A DNA stretch of 64,000 nucleotides, taken from the NCBI GenBank assembly GCA_003290165.1, contig QNQO01000801.1, positions 434,001 through 498,000 of the forward strand, written 5' to 3'. The stretch is from Berberis thunbergii. Lineage: Eukaryota; Streptophyta; Magnoliopsida; Ranunculales; Berberidaceae. The notes beneath the pieces are model-generated. The model did not search any database. It was not told the origin of the DNA and saw nothing but the letters and a program-made list of their open reading frames with translations. Each line of letters begins with the position of its first letter. The first letter of the stretch is position 1. Shown piece after piece: positions 37,223 to 48,574 of the stretch. A program made the position numbers and the translations under genes.

Positions 37223-37896
37223 TGATGCAGTATTTTTTTTCCTGTTTTGACCTAATCTTTCTGACCCGCACAAGTAACACACTTGAGCCAAAGACCACCG
37301 TGGGGTAGCTGATGACAATTTGATGCTAAAGTTAGATAGGGCTCCGAGAAAAATGTAATATTGTAACATGAAATTTGTAGTGTACTTTAGCTTACCAACC
37401 TCATGTCTTATTTATAGTGCAAGGAGTTCTGGTTCTACCAGGCCATTGTAGGCATAGTTTAGGAAGGAGATATTTGTGGTGATCCCTCCCTAATTAGGAG
37501 TCGTGCTGTAGGAGGAAAGTTTCATGTTAGCTTCATTCTCGTAGATACGTGAGAGATAGTTCACAATCCAAGAGCAATATGTAAAAGAGAGTTTCCTTGT
37601 GTGGAAGATACTCTGGTGTTTGCTTTCTAGTTGGAAGCAGAGAACAACTGTAGTTGCCCATCCTAAGCTGATTATCGAGATACTTGCTTGAAAAGGGCTT
37701 ACACGTATTGATGATAGTTGTGAGACGTGGGTCTAGCATGTTGTGAGAGTTTGGGTTTGCCTGACGGACCGCAGTTAGGCGAGCTTAGAACCACTTGGGC
37801 CGAATGAGTGTTAGGTTGGTGCTTGAGGCCGTAGTTCTTCGAGATTATCATGACATGTGTACGGCTCCGGGGTGTGACCGTTTTTATGTGTCATCA
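37223..37896 (-). repeat. 3' LTR of the gypsy element
   Basis: Pairs with 47069-47751; long shared blocks include CCTCCCTAATTAGGAGTCGT and CTTACCAACCTCATGTCTTA. Sequence divergence of roughly 10-15 percent by eye points to an old insertion. Confidence 0.88.
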
Positions 37897-38152
37897 ACTA
37901 CTCCCCCCCGAGTTAGTGGGTTGTAACATCGATTCGCTAAGTCATCTCTTGAAGGGATGCGCCACTCATGATTATTGAGTCTAAATCGTTGTTTAAGCCA
38001 CGCGCTGCATTAATTGAACGTGCATTGGTTTAGTGGAAAAAAGGCTGAAAGCCAACCTCAATTTAGGTAATCCACTGTGTAGAGTCTGATTTTTCTACTT
38101 TCTTTGCTTTCGAAGTTACCGCTCTGATTAGAAAAGATTGTCCATCTTTCTC

Positions 38153-39880
38153 ATGGCTCAAGAAAATCTTCTTGATGACGCTGTCTTGGCCGAGGGCCTT
38201 GAGTTTTTCGAAGACAAGTTGCTGTCTAAACGTGGTATCGCCGAAATTCGTACGAAGTTTTGGGTCCTTGAGGATCTGCTGTTGTATTTCCCGACGGGAG
38301 ACTAGACGCCGTTATCACCTCTGGCTAGTTTATGTTTGCACCGCGGGATGCTTCAAACTGGAGTGTGTTTTCCGATTCTGGATGTGATCTAGGAGTTTTT
38401 GGACTTCTTAGGAATACTTCTGACTCAGTTGTGACCCAATGGATATAGGATCATCCTCATGATTCTGCTCAGCGCTAAGGAGGCTGGTGTTAGCATGATT
38501 CCACGAGTGATTTAGTTGTTGACCTCTCCTCGGCTAAAGAGTAATGTTGTTTGTAAGATGAAGTTGTCGAATTGCTTCTTTAAGTTGCCTGATGATTTCA
38601 AGTTCTGGTAGAAGTACTGCTTCTTGGCCCCTGCGGATTCGAAGTACTTTCAATGCAAGGGTCGTCTCTTCGAGCGACAGTTCAGGCCGCTTCGTAAGTT
38701 AATATATTTTCTTGTGACTTTGATGTGCTTGATAATAGACCGTTTAACCATCGCTTGCATTTTTTTACAGGAAGGTTAACCACTACTCCTCTTACCTTAG
38801 AGGTGCAAAACACCATGGAGAAATTTTTCGGCATGCCGAAAAGAAAGGTGGTTGATGTCATAAGGGTTTCCAACTTCATCCGTAGTGGGTTGTGGGACAA
38901 CTGGTATGTCGCCCCCACTATGTGTCGAGAGTCACGCATTAAGTTGAAAGATGGGACCTCTTCCAGGAAGCGGAAGGCTACTGGGTCCAAAGCTTTTGTT
39001 CTGTCTGATGTGGAGAAGTTGTTTGAGACTCTTGCCTCCTTCGTGAGGAAGAGGTCTCGCGTTAGAATCAGTCTGTCTTTGACACGACCTGCTCCGGTGA
39101 AAGGGGAGCGCTAGTCTGCTAGACCTGTTAAGGTGAAGTCTGATGTTTCTAGCATGGAAAAGGATCACCTGTGATTGGTACGAATTGTAAACAGGTCGAA
39201 CCTTAGTGAGACGCAGGTCGAGGCTCTGAATGACCGTCATGTGCGGGTTGAAATGGCTGTTTCCGTTGGTGCTGATTCGCGTGAGGCTGCTTCGGTAGAA
39301 GATTCTTGTGAGAATTTGCCTGAGGTAGTAGAATCTGATTGCCCCATAGTTATTTCGCCTGATAGTGGTCGTGTATCTTGTAGTCCGCATTGCTTACCGT
39401 CTCGCTCTAGACCTCAGTTAGAGGTGTTGGAGGGTCCTTTGGATACTTCGCTGCCTTTTTTCCCTCTGAATCCCATTGAGCTGTCTCGCAAGAAAGGGCG
39501 CTGCTATTGACAATGGAAAGGCCACCGAGGAGAACTTGAGGATGATGGCAACCGAGAAGGGCGATGTCGACATAGTTCCCGATTAGGGAAAGCTTCATCC
39601 GAGTGCACGGATAAGCATGTTTGCACCAAATTTGGTGAAGCTACGTTCTCATGTCTGACACCAAGAGGTGGACGTAGAGTATGCTTTAAGAAAGCATATA
39701 AGTAGGCGTCACAGCTGGCTGATGGATCACGCTCCAAAATCCGATGAGGATTTGTTGGAAGGGTGTATAGATAAGGGCTTGAAGTACCTTATGATGGGTA
39801 TGTCTCTATTGTATGATTTTAGTTTTTCCTTGTCTTGTTTTGACATAAGCTGGTTGAATCAATAGGATGTTGACTGGTTT
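38153..39880 (+). pseudogene. Antisense extra ORF, Transposase_28-like
   Basis: On the strand opposite to gag, ATG at 38153 opens MAQENLLDDAVLAEGLEF and runs 50 codons to TAG. The same frame continues with FPILDVI, stop, EFLDFLGILLTQL, stop, PNGYRIIL. This matches the pattern of the 'putative gypsy type transposon' domain (Transposase_28): a hydrophobic F.L......FL..LGI...QL.PN.WR. A later open part, 38725-39114, is basic (EKFFGMPKRKVVDVIRVSNF) and 39175-39510 is acidic. Extra antisense ORFs next to the 3' LTR are known from the Tat lineage (Grande, Retand). The copy has several stops. Confidence 0.65.
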
Positions 39881-40272
39881 GTCTGCGGTAGAGAGCTTGA
39901 CCGCTTGGTGCTGTGAATGACTCGGGGTCATTGCGGTGTAGTCATGTTCGGTAGTGGGCATGTTACGAATAGTTTAGCTGGGGGTTGAGTCATCCGAGAT
40001 ATGCCCTATCCCCAAGGTAAGCTGCTTGAGAGTTACCTTGTTTGTCTGACCGGTCGGTTGTAGCTGTTGCTGTGAGCGAGTCATGATGGTCGAGCATGCG
40101 TGTCAGAACGTTCATGCCGAGTTAGGCGTCGCAAGCTCGGGTTGGCATCCTAAGTAGCTTTTATTTGGGCAATGTCCGTACAATCTTTGTATCAACGCAA
40201 GTGGCCTACGCTTAAGATTAGAATGTCAGTCCGTTTGAGCATGAAGACACTGACTCATCTAGATTCTCATTT

Positions 40273-41030
40273 GGCGACCAGGCTGAAAAGCGGTGGTCTC
40301 ATGGCGAGCCATCAACATCAGTTTGGGACTGACAAGGCTCCTACCTTCCAAATCATTTATGTCAAAGCAGAGCGGACTACAGATTTGGGGAGTAAAGGTT
40401 TGGCGACCAGGCTGAAAAGTAGTGGTCTCGTGGCAAGCCGTCGGAATCAGGTCAGAACTGATTAGGCTCCCACATTTCGAACCATCTACACCCTCCCGGT
40501 ACGGTGGGGGCTACGAATTTGAGAGAGATTCGGTGACCAGGCTGAAAACAGCGGTCTCGTGGCAAGCCATCTAAATCAGTTCGGGACTGACTAGGCTTTC
40601 ACTTTTCAAACCATCTACACCCTCCTTGCGTGGTGGGGGCTACGAATTTGAGAGGGGTTTGACGATCAGGTTGAAAATTAGTGGTCTTGTGGTAAGCCAT
40701 CGTTACTGACTAGCTCCCACCATCCAAATTATCTACACTTTAATGCACCAAGCTACAAATTTGGGAGTGTTCGGCGGCCATGCTGAAAAATAGTGGTCCC
40801 ATGGCAAACCATCGGAATCATGTCATGGCTAACTGGATTCCCACCTTTTAGACTATCTACACCCTTGCAGCGCAACTTACAAGTCTAGGTTTGGTGATTT
40901 GGCAGCCACGCTGAAAATAGTGATCCCGTGGCGAGCCATCGAAACCAGTTTGGGACTAACTAGGCTCCCACCTTTTAGACTATCTATACCCTCGCAGTGG
41001 GGGCTACAAATCCAGGTTTTGATTAGAAGC
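40273..41030. repeat. About 129-bp tandem repeats, six copies
   Basis: Units begin GGCGACCAGGCTGAAAA or variants at 40273, 40402, 40532, 40661, 40773 and 40901, so the period is 129, 130, 129, 112 and 128. Each has a GTGGTCTCGTGGC block and CCATCTACACCCTC. A weaker remnant is at about 41080. Such arrays between pol and the 3' LTR are usual in Tat elements. Confidence 0.85.
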
Positions 41031-41410
41031 TTTCGTTGCTAGTTGTCACCAGCTAGGCTTACTTGATTAGGTTCGATGATCATTGACCGCGAAGGGGGCA
41101 ATGATCCCTGGCGAGTCGTCGTCACCAGGTGCGATAACGCTGATTAGACTCCCATTTCCTAAACTGTCGATGTTCGCGCTAAGCCGACTAGGTGTTTAGA
41201 TGAACGAGAAGCCATCATCATCAGTCTTGGTTGACTAAGCTTGCCTGGTTGGAATAGAGGTTCCGCCTGCTAGAAAGCAACGAACCTAAACTGTCCGCAC
41301 GTTGCATGGAGTGGATGAAATTACCTTAAATTAGCTGGTGATCTGTAGGTATAATCTATATGCAAGGGTTGAATAGGATCTCTAGTGCTCGTGCCAAGCA
41401 TGTGATAGAG

Positions 41411-42973
41411 TGTTGTTGGGATAATATGTGATATTCACATAATTATTACATAATATACCTCCTAACTTATGTTTGTTAGTGTTTTGAACAGTGCATTTTA
41501 GTTTAATTATTCAATTTTTGTAGGATTTGGAGTTTAAATGACAAAAGTGTGTTAGCGTGGCGAATAATTGTGATTCATAGACAAATTAACGAAGTGGACA
41601 TTCAGCAACAGCAAAAACAGAGGATAGCCTTTTGTTTACAATTTAAATTGGGCTTCCAAGGGAGTCTAGGTTCTTATTAACACAAAAACGGCAGCAGCCT
41701 TGGTTGACAATTGGTTTTGCGCCCAATAGGGGTTTGCTCTTTATCATAAATACAATAAGAGGAGAATAGAAATAGGAGGGCATTTGGTTTTAGAAATTGG
41801 TTGTGTCTTCTAATTGAGGAGCTGCGAATTTGGAGTTTGTTTCCAATTGAAATTGGTGGAGGAAGGAGCAGCCAATGAGGAAGGGGAATGAAGATTTGAT
41901 TTCCCATTGACTTTGGGGCTTTTTAACCAAAAAGAGGACAACAACCAATAGAATATAGGGATTCTTTGTTTTCTTTGCAACAAAGAGGACGGCTAGAACA
42001 AAAGCGCAAGGGAAGCGACGACGCAATACAACAGCCAACACGCTGTCCATAGCAGCAGAGTACGCAGCAGGACAGCTGGGAGTGGACACGCAGCGGCAAC
42101 GACGACGCAGCAGGGCTGTCCAGAACGCAGCAGCAACGCTGTCCATAACTCAGCAGCAGTAGTGTGCGCAGAGTAGAGTAGAAACGCAGCAACAGTAGGG
42201 TGCACATCACTGATTTTCCACGCGCTGCCATGCCGATGAAACTCCACACCATTGTTGTTGTTATCACCTCCACTATGCGTCACTAAACTCCACGCAAGGT
42301 GAAGAGACGAACTCCTAGATGTAACGCACTAAATTAGTATTTGATTCGCTTTAAGCTTTCACGATGAATAATGGTGTTTAATGATTCTTGCTTTTATTTA
42401 ATATAGAAATTTATGTTATTTTAGTGATAGAGATTTCATAAATTTCTTCGTAGATTTTTATTCCGGTGATTGTCTTTTTGTTCTCCACATATGTTTAGTC
42501 ACACTTTTCTTACGCGTGGAATTTTTAAGGATAAGTTGATTTCAGTAGGTTAGTTATATGTGATCGTCTTTTATTACGTTATTGTCTCCGGATATATCGT
42601 AAGTTTAGGATATCACATATGACCAACCTTTGTGTTTTCTAGAAAAAGTGAAATCTAAAATCCATTTACGCATTAAAGACTATTTTTCCGATTATATTGT
42701 TTGGGATGTGAAACGCGTAATCGAGTCATCATAGCGAATCAATACTAGTTGGCGCGTGAAATCTAGGAGAAATTCTTGGAACCTTGTGACTTCTCCAAAC
42801 TTGTTTTTTATTAAACTAAATTTAATTCCATATTTTAGAATTGTTAAAATTTCTTACATTTAGTTTTGCGTAGTTTTTCTTCCTTGACCTTGTTTTATAG
42901 ATCGTTTTTCCTTGTGGGATCGACACCCCAATCTTTATTGCAATTGATCGCGTGTATTGTTTGGGCGTAATCA
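41411..42973 (+). mobile_element. Solo-LTR-like insertion inside the gypsy element
   Basis: Starts TGTTGTTGGGATAATATG and ends CGTGTATTGTTTGGGCGTAATCA. The region before the end contains CCTTGTGGGATCGACACCCC, a motif typical of the ends of long Ty3/gypsy LTRs. There is no second copy and no internal coding, so a solo LTR is likely. The flanks (ATAGAG and ATAGGC) are not a clean duplication. The GCAGCA-rich part (about 42000-42230) gives long but meaningless open frames. Confidence 0.5.
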
Positions 42974-44045
42974 ATAGGCTAAGGCAACAGCCCACAGAGG
43001 AAGGGCTAGGGTTTTCTGCATGGTGTGTTGCGTGTACAACAAAGATTGCGCGGTGACACGTGTACATCGTAGGCTGCGTGACGGTTGAGTATTGGTTACT
43101 CCCTCTAAATAGATGGGGTTGCGTGCAACGCCATTAATTGATTGACGTGGCATGTGCAGTTTCCTTGGGAATCGTCATCTTCCAATTTCCCGTACGATAT
43201 TCAATGCTAGGCAATTATTGCTTGAGTGCCCGCTTGGTTAACTATTATGTCTGTATAATGGTGTTTTCCAATCGTTGTAGGTACTATATTTTGTAGAACT
43301 TATTTTCTGTAATATCTTTGCTTGAAGAAGATGTTTTGGGTTTCCCAAAGGCTGATGTTGAATATCTGTCTCTAGAGTCTCCGAATGTTCCAACATTTGC
43401 ATCAACTAGGCATGGAGATAGTTGTTGTTATGCGTGGTCACCCGATATGGGTGGGTACGTAGTAGATCCTCTGAGATCTCGTAATTTCTTATCATATTAC
43501 TGAGAAGTAGTACAAATTCTTTTCCAAGGGGAAAATCTATCCTTTATGTGCAGGTGCTTTATCGGTGTTCATTAATGTTTGATCTCAGAGTTAGCATCTG
43601 CATCCTACTCCATGGTAGTCACCTCCGCCACTTCTCGATTAACCCCATCGTCCGACTTTACGCTAGAATTTAGGATCTCAAGATGAAGAGGAGTTGGACA
43701 TGGTCCATGGATTGGGCCATTGATTCCTGGATGTCCCTCTCACTTTGCAGCCGAAAAGTGCACCCTACCTGTGTCGACTTGATACTTGTCCCAGGTTCAC
43801 CGTTCCGACAGATCGAGCGAGTGAGCTGGCCGTATCTGGCAATGGCTCATCGCGGGACTCCCGATTGCCGATTTTGTATCCCCACATACCATATTTGATG
43901 GTGGCGTTTGATGGAGCGTTCTTTCGCCTTTAGGTAGGTTGCCCTGGACTGTTCGTGTTGCTTAAGTGGTAGGGCAATGTAAGCAAGTCCTTACTCCATG
44001 TTGATCATATGCCTGCAGTATGTAGTCTTTTGTATCTGCCTCAGG
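42974..44045. other. Unassigned interior of the gypsy element
   Basis: Short open frames (43318-43503; 43683-43898) are not recognisable as RT, RNase H or integrase in either direction. It is probably old filler or a degenerate part of the element. Confidence 0.35.
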
Positions 44046-44674
44046 CAGTGTTCTAAAAATCGGCCCAGGCGGCCGCCTAGGGGCTAGAAGGTAGAAAAAT
44101 GCCCAGATTAATGGTTGGGCAGGTTATAGGTAGTCTGAGCGGGTTCTGGGCAGTCTGGGTGGGGTCTGGGCGGTCTGGGCGATTTTTTATTTTATTTTAT
44201 TTATTTTAATAAGGCTGATTGTGTTTTTATTTTATTTTTCTTTCCTCTTTTTTAGAAATAAACAATTTTATTATTTTTATTCAGTATATGTCTAAATGTA
44301 GCAAATAATGATTTCCTATGGAATTCTCAAAGGATCTACCGGTACCAATTTTATTATTCATGCAATTTGAAGAAAAATAAAAGAGTAGGTTTGGATATTT
44401 GTCCACAAATTCAACTTTGTACAAAAATACCCATCATGACAAACTTCAGTCATTTGAGTTTTAATAAATTTTGTTCATGATTGTTAATTTTTCATGTTTT
44501 TAAATTTTTCATATGTATATTTGCATTAAATTGGATGTAATTGATAAGGTATTATGCTTAACTTTTGTAAATTATTAAAGTTATAATACAAAACCTAAGA
44601 TCGCCTAGGAGCTGCCTAGGCCCCTGGGCGTTAGGCACTTGTTCGCCGCCCACCTAGTGCTTTTTAGAACACTG
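44046..44674. mobile_element. hAT MITE, 629 bp, with 8-bp target duplication
   Basis: Perfect 14-bp termini CAGTGTTCTAAAAA (44046-44059) and TTTTTAGAACACTG (44661-44674). Flanks GCCTCAGG (44038-44045) and ACCTCAGG (44675-44682) are an 8-bp duplication with one mismatch. The CAGTG start and 8-bp duplication identify the hAT superfamily. GGCGGCCGCCTAGG near the left end is mirrored by CGCCTAGGAGCTGCCTAGG near the right. There is no ORF. Confidence 0.9.
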
Positions 44675-44784
44675 ACCTCAGGGCATTCGTATTATGTAGC
44701 CTTTTGTATCTGCCTCAAGGCGTTTGCATGTAGCTTTTGTATCCGTCTCAAGGTGCTTGTTGTTACATCTTTCCAATAATCAAT

Positions 44785-44815
44785 AGAGTTTTTTTTTTTT
44801 TTTTTTTTTTTTTTG
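44785..44815. repeat. Poly-T tract
   Basis: About 27 T in a row, perhaps the reverse of a poly-A tail of a small retroposed insert. No partner feature is clear. Confidence 0.6.
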
Positions 44816-45033
44816 TAATTCTTCCTTTATTTCTTAATTGATTGAAAATCACATAAGTCCTCTAAGAACTAAAACTCAATATTGACTATGGAAAGGGAAA
44901 CAAACAACTTAAAGCAAACTAACTGTTGACGGAGAGAAATTGATTTTGGCCTTGAAGGGGATCTAGGTTGCTCTCGAGGGTCATTCGGTGGGCTGTCGAG
45001 GCGTTACATGGGACTATCGAGGCATTACATGGG

Positions 45034-45279
45034 TTACTGAAGAGTAAACCTTGCAAACGGGTGAATCTCCGCGCCGATGGAATGTCGAGGGGATGTGTTC
45101 CCACTTGCCATGGCCTTTTCGACTCGCTGGGAGGAAGAGCTTGTTGTTCCTGTTCCGCTTGAAAGTGATGTCTCTACCGTCTTTTGGTCTTGTACTGGGT
45201 CAGCCTGCTCTGCATAATGTAGCTGAATCTGGGAGCACTCTATCTGTTTTAGTGTGGCGTAATGGCAGTCTCGTGTCAT
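45034..45279 (-). pseudogene. Post-protease segment of gypsy polyprotein
   Basis: MTRDCHYATLKQIECSQIQL directly follows the protease region. It matches the conserved D...AR.CY..SLK element between protease and reverse transcriptase in gypsy polyproteins. The polyprotein breaks off after this, so RT and integrase were deleted. Confidence 0.6.
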
Positions 45280-45300
45280 AGGTTGGTCTCCATGTATGGA

Positions 45301-45681
45301 TCATTCGGTGTGGTTAGCGGTATACTTAACACACTGGTGAAGGGTGGAGACCACTGCTTCCATCTGGTGGAGCCAAGGTCTTCCCAGGAGGAGTTTGTAG
45401 GATGATGGTGCGTCTACCACCATGAAGTCCAGAAATAGGACTTTCCCGAGCTGCGACGCTCTCCTGCTACCATAGCCAACCTTATCTTTCTGATGAGGAA
45501 ACACTTCTCCCCGCTGAATCCAATCCATGCTGCGGAACGCGTTGTAGAACAAAACGTTAAGTAAACTTCCTGTGTCAACCAGAACTTTCTTCACTTCCCA
45601 CTTTGTGATGGAAACATAGATGACCAAGGTGTCGTTGTGCGGAGCGCAGACTCCCTCGAGGCCTCTCTCAATGAAAGTCAA
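45301..45681 (-). pseudogene. Gypsy aspartic protease domain
   Basis: The frame reads HNDTLVIYVSITKWEVKKVL, then VDTGSLLNVLFYNAFRSM, then FLDFMVVDAPSSYKLLLGRP. The DTGS active-site motif and the distal YKLLLGRPWLHQMEAVVS are those of retropepsin-like proteases in Ty3/gypsy elements. It is open over 126 codons. Gag lies just upstream at 46441-45944. Retrotransposon enzymes of this type process Gag-Pol during particle assembly. Confidence 0.82.
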
Positions 45682-45943
45682 AGTGGGAATAGGGTTCTAA
45701 ACCTGTGAGTGGTAGATGTGCCTGTCCTGACCTGCTGTTTGTGTCCGTATATCCTGTAGTGTCCACTTGCGGGACCTGAATGACTGGTCTTCATTCGGTC
45801 TGACTCCATGAAGAACGTAAATTATCATTGGAGTCGCTTTTTCTATTTTTTTTACTGACTCCCCTCCATCCTTTGTCTGTTCTGTTGGTTTCTCAAAATT
45901 CAGGAACTCTTTCAATTTGCCTTTGCGGATCAAGTACTCAACT

Positions 45944-46441
45944 TCATACCTCAGACTCGCGACTCCTTCCCTCCTTCTTGTCCCTAAGAAAGGATGGCTT
46001 CCCGTCACCTTCGGTTTCTCTTTTAGCGGCCCTTGACTCTTCTAGGGTATTGTGTCTCTGGACGCTCTTGAGAAGCTCCGCCATGTCCAGAGGTGGCTCC
46101 AAGGTGAGGTCCTTGAAAAACTTTCCCTTTTTGAGGCACGCAGTGAAGGTCGTCACAGTTGTATCTTTGCTGCACTCATCGATGAGGGTCAACTTATTAT
46201 TGAAGCGCGTGACATATTCTCGGAGCGTCTTGCCGGACCTCTGCCTTAGAGAAAGAGTGTAGTGTGGGTCTTTTCTAAAATGTTGGCTTCCGACGAAACG
46301 TGTCAGGAATTCCTTCACCAGTGTTTTGAAGGAGTCGATTGACTTCAGTGGAAGGCTGTGGAACCATATCAGCGCAGGGCCTTTTAGACTGGTGGGAAAA
46401 GTTCTACACATGACTGACTCAGATCCTTCTTTGAGGGCCAT
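45944..46441 (-). pseudogene. Gypsy Gag (Retrotrans_gag) domain
   Basis: Contains VMCRTFPTSLKGPALIWFHS, then SFKTLVKEFLTRFVGSQHF and GKTLREYVTRFNNKLTLID. This is the Retrotrans_gag core (F...LKG.A..W...LP..SI.SF..L...F...F, then L..F..RFN). The 165-codon frame is open but the wider Gag is broken: upstream (to about 46990) and downstream (46008-45697) parts lie in other frames. Gag forms the virus-like particle of the element. Confidence 0.85.
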
Positions 46442-47068
46442 TACGTGCTAGTAATGGCGCAGATGATCGAAAGGATTGGTGATCCCGTCATAGGAGTCGA
46501 GTTTCGGGGGAGTGAATTTCCTCGAAAGGGCCCCGTTCATTATTCGATCTACAAATTGTGGACGGAGAGGCGATATAGTATGTCCGAATCATGCGCCCCT
46601 CTACAGAGGGGTTCCAAGGGCCGAGCCTCTCTGTCCTGGCGGTGAACACAACGTTAGCCACACAGTATCCCTTAGTCCAATGAGAACTAGCAGGGGCTTG
46701 GCTATCCTACGCTTGCTCACTATCATCTTCTGGAAGTAGAGGTCTGTGCTGTTCCTGGTCTCCGTTAGCAGGTGGTGGATTCTGTCGCGTAAGAGTCTCT
46801 ACTGCCTTGGCGATCTGCTGTATCTGAGATGTCAGCACGTCAATTTTGGGTCCATGGTTACTGCCGTTGGCGTCAGAGCATGAGTCGGCTGCCCGTGCAC
46901 GACAGGAACTACTGAATGATGCGATATAAGGACAGCCTGAGTGTTGGACGTATCCCCTAGTTCTCTGTTGTTGTGTGACCTGGTGGTCACCATCTTTATG
47001 GATTTTGATAGGAGACGACGATTAGTGTAAAGTTATGAACTATGTCATCCCCACGGATGACGCCAAAC

Positions 47069-47751
47069 TGATGCAGTCTTTTCCACTCCCTGCTTTGACC
47101 TAACCCTGATGAATTGTTGATTGGCAGAAGTAAAGCACGTAAGCCACAGACCGCCGTGGGGTGGCCGATGACACTCCGATGCTAAAGTTAGACAGGGTTT
47201 CTAGGAAGGTGTAGTGCTGTAACATGGAATTTGTAGCATACCTTAGCTTACCAACCTCATGTCTTATTTATATGCAAGGGGTTTTGGTTCTACTAGGCCA
47301 TCGTAGGCATAATTTAGGAAGGAGATATTCGTGGAGATCCCTCCCTAATTAGGAGTCGTGCTATAGGAGGGAAGTTCCTTATTTCTCTGTGCTCCTAGAT
47401 ACGTGGGGAATAGTTCCCAATCCAAGAACTATCTGTAAAAGGGAGTTTCCCTGTGTAGAAGATGCTCTGGTGTTTGTTTCCTAGTTGGAAGCACACAACA
47501 ACTGTAGTTGCTCGTCCGAAGCTGATCCTCGAGATACTTGCCTGAAGAGGGCTTACATGTATTGAGATAGTTGTGAGACGTGTGGGCCTAGCATGTTGTG
47601 AGAGTTCGGGTCCGCCTGGCAGACCTTAGTTGGGCGAGCTTAGAATCGCTTGGGTCGGATCAGTGTTGGACTGACGCTTGAAGCTTTAGTTCCTCGAGAT
47701 TATCATGACATGTGTACGGCTCTGGGGTGTGATCATTTTTATGTATCATCA
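47069..47751 (-). repeat. 5' LTR of the gypsy element
   Basis: 683 bp. On the minus strand it is followed by the TTTGGCGTCATCCGTGGGGA primer-binding region (47068 and below). It contains the promoter of the element by analogy. Confidence 0.88.
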
Positions 47752-47840
47752 CCCCCTTTCATTCGTTATCTGTAATCTCTTCCTTCCGCTTTTTCACTCC
47801 CACCATCGGCCTCCCCTCCCTTTCCGTTCCTCACTATTTA
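47752..47840 (+). repeat. Interspersed repeat R, right half of split copy
   Basis: CATTCGTTATCTGTAATCTC, then TCACTCCCACCATCGGCCTC, matches the end of copy one at about 36195-36275. Together with 36850-37222 it reconstitutes one repeat split by the LTR element. Confidence 0.75.
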
Positions 47841-47889
47841 CTGCTTATTTTAATGTTTTTGCCTTGTAATATTTTATGTTTGTTAATTC

Positions 47890-48290
47890 TATTGTCAACA
47901 AAATAAGAGAAGAAGAAGAAGAAAAAAAGAATGGAGGTGAGGAAGGGGAGGGGTCAACGGTGGCCAACCGCAGAAATTCTGAGGGGGAGGGGAGAATAGA
48001 GGGAGAGAGGAGAAGAAAATCAAATAAAAAACAAAGAAAATAAGAAGAGAAGAAAAAGAAGAGAGGAAAAGAATAAGAAGAAGAAGAATAAGAGACCGAC
48101 GATGAGATGAGGTGGTGGTGGGGGTGCTTCATGGAGAAGAGAGGGAAAGAGGAGAAGAGATGGGAGACGAATGAGAGAGGAAAATGAGTTAGGGTTTTTA
48201 TAGGTGGTGGTGTCCTTAAAAAAATGGGGGTGTTTTTCAAAAAGTAATCTGAAGGTGGTGTCTATCAGGAAAAAGAGCAATTCTAGATGT
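47890..48290. repeat. Purine-rich segment related to the 7.7-kb MITE
   Basis: GA/AAG-rich DNA followed by GGTGGTGGTGTCC and GAAGGTGGTGTCTATCAGG. The complement resembles 7678-8196 (GACACCACCACC, TATAAAAACCCTA, then TC-rich). The similarity is partly low complexity, so family membership is tentative. Long open frames here (48020-48451 minus) are compositional. Confidence 0.35.
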
Positions 48291-48389
48291 CGAGGCTTTG
48301 GGCGAGGGAGCCTCCCTCGCACGTGCATGAGTAAAAAAAAAAAAAAAAAAAGAGAGGGAAATTGAAATTTGGGGAAAATAAGAGGGAGG

Positions 48390-48574
48390 GAACAAAGCAG
48401 ATAAGAGAAAGTGGGTTGAAGCAAAGAAGAGAACTCGACAGACCTCGCCACCCTCTCCCCATCATCGAGTCAACCGACCGAAGAAGGCGAAGAGAAGAAG
48501 CTTCGTCGTCCCTTCCCTCGCCGAAAAGCTCAGTCTCGAAGAAAAGCTCTCCCCAACTGAAAAGTTCAACTGAA
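48390..48574 (+). other. Exon-like leader with strong splice donor
   Basis: A GA-rich segment ends in CTGAAG|GTAAGTC at 48574, followed by TTTCTAGATCTAGGGTTTCTC, typical of plant 5' UTR first introns. No coding exons that obviously belong to it are found downstream. It may be the promoter end of a captured or dead gene. Confidence 0.35.

Larger units (their letters stand above)
37223..47751 (-). mobile_element. Ty3/gypsy Tat-like LTR retrotransposon, degenerate
   Basis: The 674-bp and 683-bp LTRs both start TGATGCAG and end TCATCA, with flanks CCCCA and CCCCC (4 of 5 bases of a target duplication). Inside the 5' LTR, on the minus strand, TTTGGCGTCATCCGTGGGGA matches the primer-binding region of Tat-lineage elements. 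A G-rich polypurine tract (CGGGGGGGAGTAGT) precedes the 3' LTR. From 5' to 3' on the minus strand come Gag, aspartic protease, a short post-protease segment, then foreign or unrecognised DNA, about 129-bp tandem repeats and an ORF in antisense. Reverse transcriptase, RNase H and integrase are absent, so it could move only with help from another element. It carries at least one nested hAT MITE and a solo-LTR-like sequence. Confidence 0.88.

Noticed and set aside
41790..42283. Three overlapping 96-118 codon minus-strand ORFs rich in Ala, Leu and Cys
   Set aside because: They come from a GCAGCA-rich part of a probable LTR and overlap each other in all frames. The openness is compositional.
41411..42973. 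Target-site duplication for the solo-LTR-like insertion
   Set aside because: ATAGAG and ATAGGC are similar but not a clean 5-bp match, so I do not claim a defined insertion.
45828..46262. 144-codon + strand ORF
   Set aside because: It is the shadow of the Gag frame on the opposite strand.
47845..48465. Long minus-strand frames (131 and 143 codons) with many Phe, Ser and Leu
   Set aside because: They are translations of GA/TC-rich low-complexity DNA. The hydrophobic look is an artefact of TTC/CTT codons.
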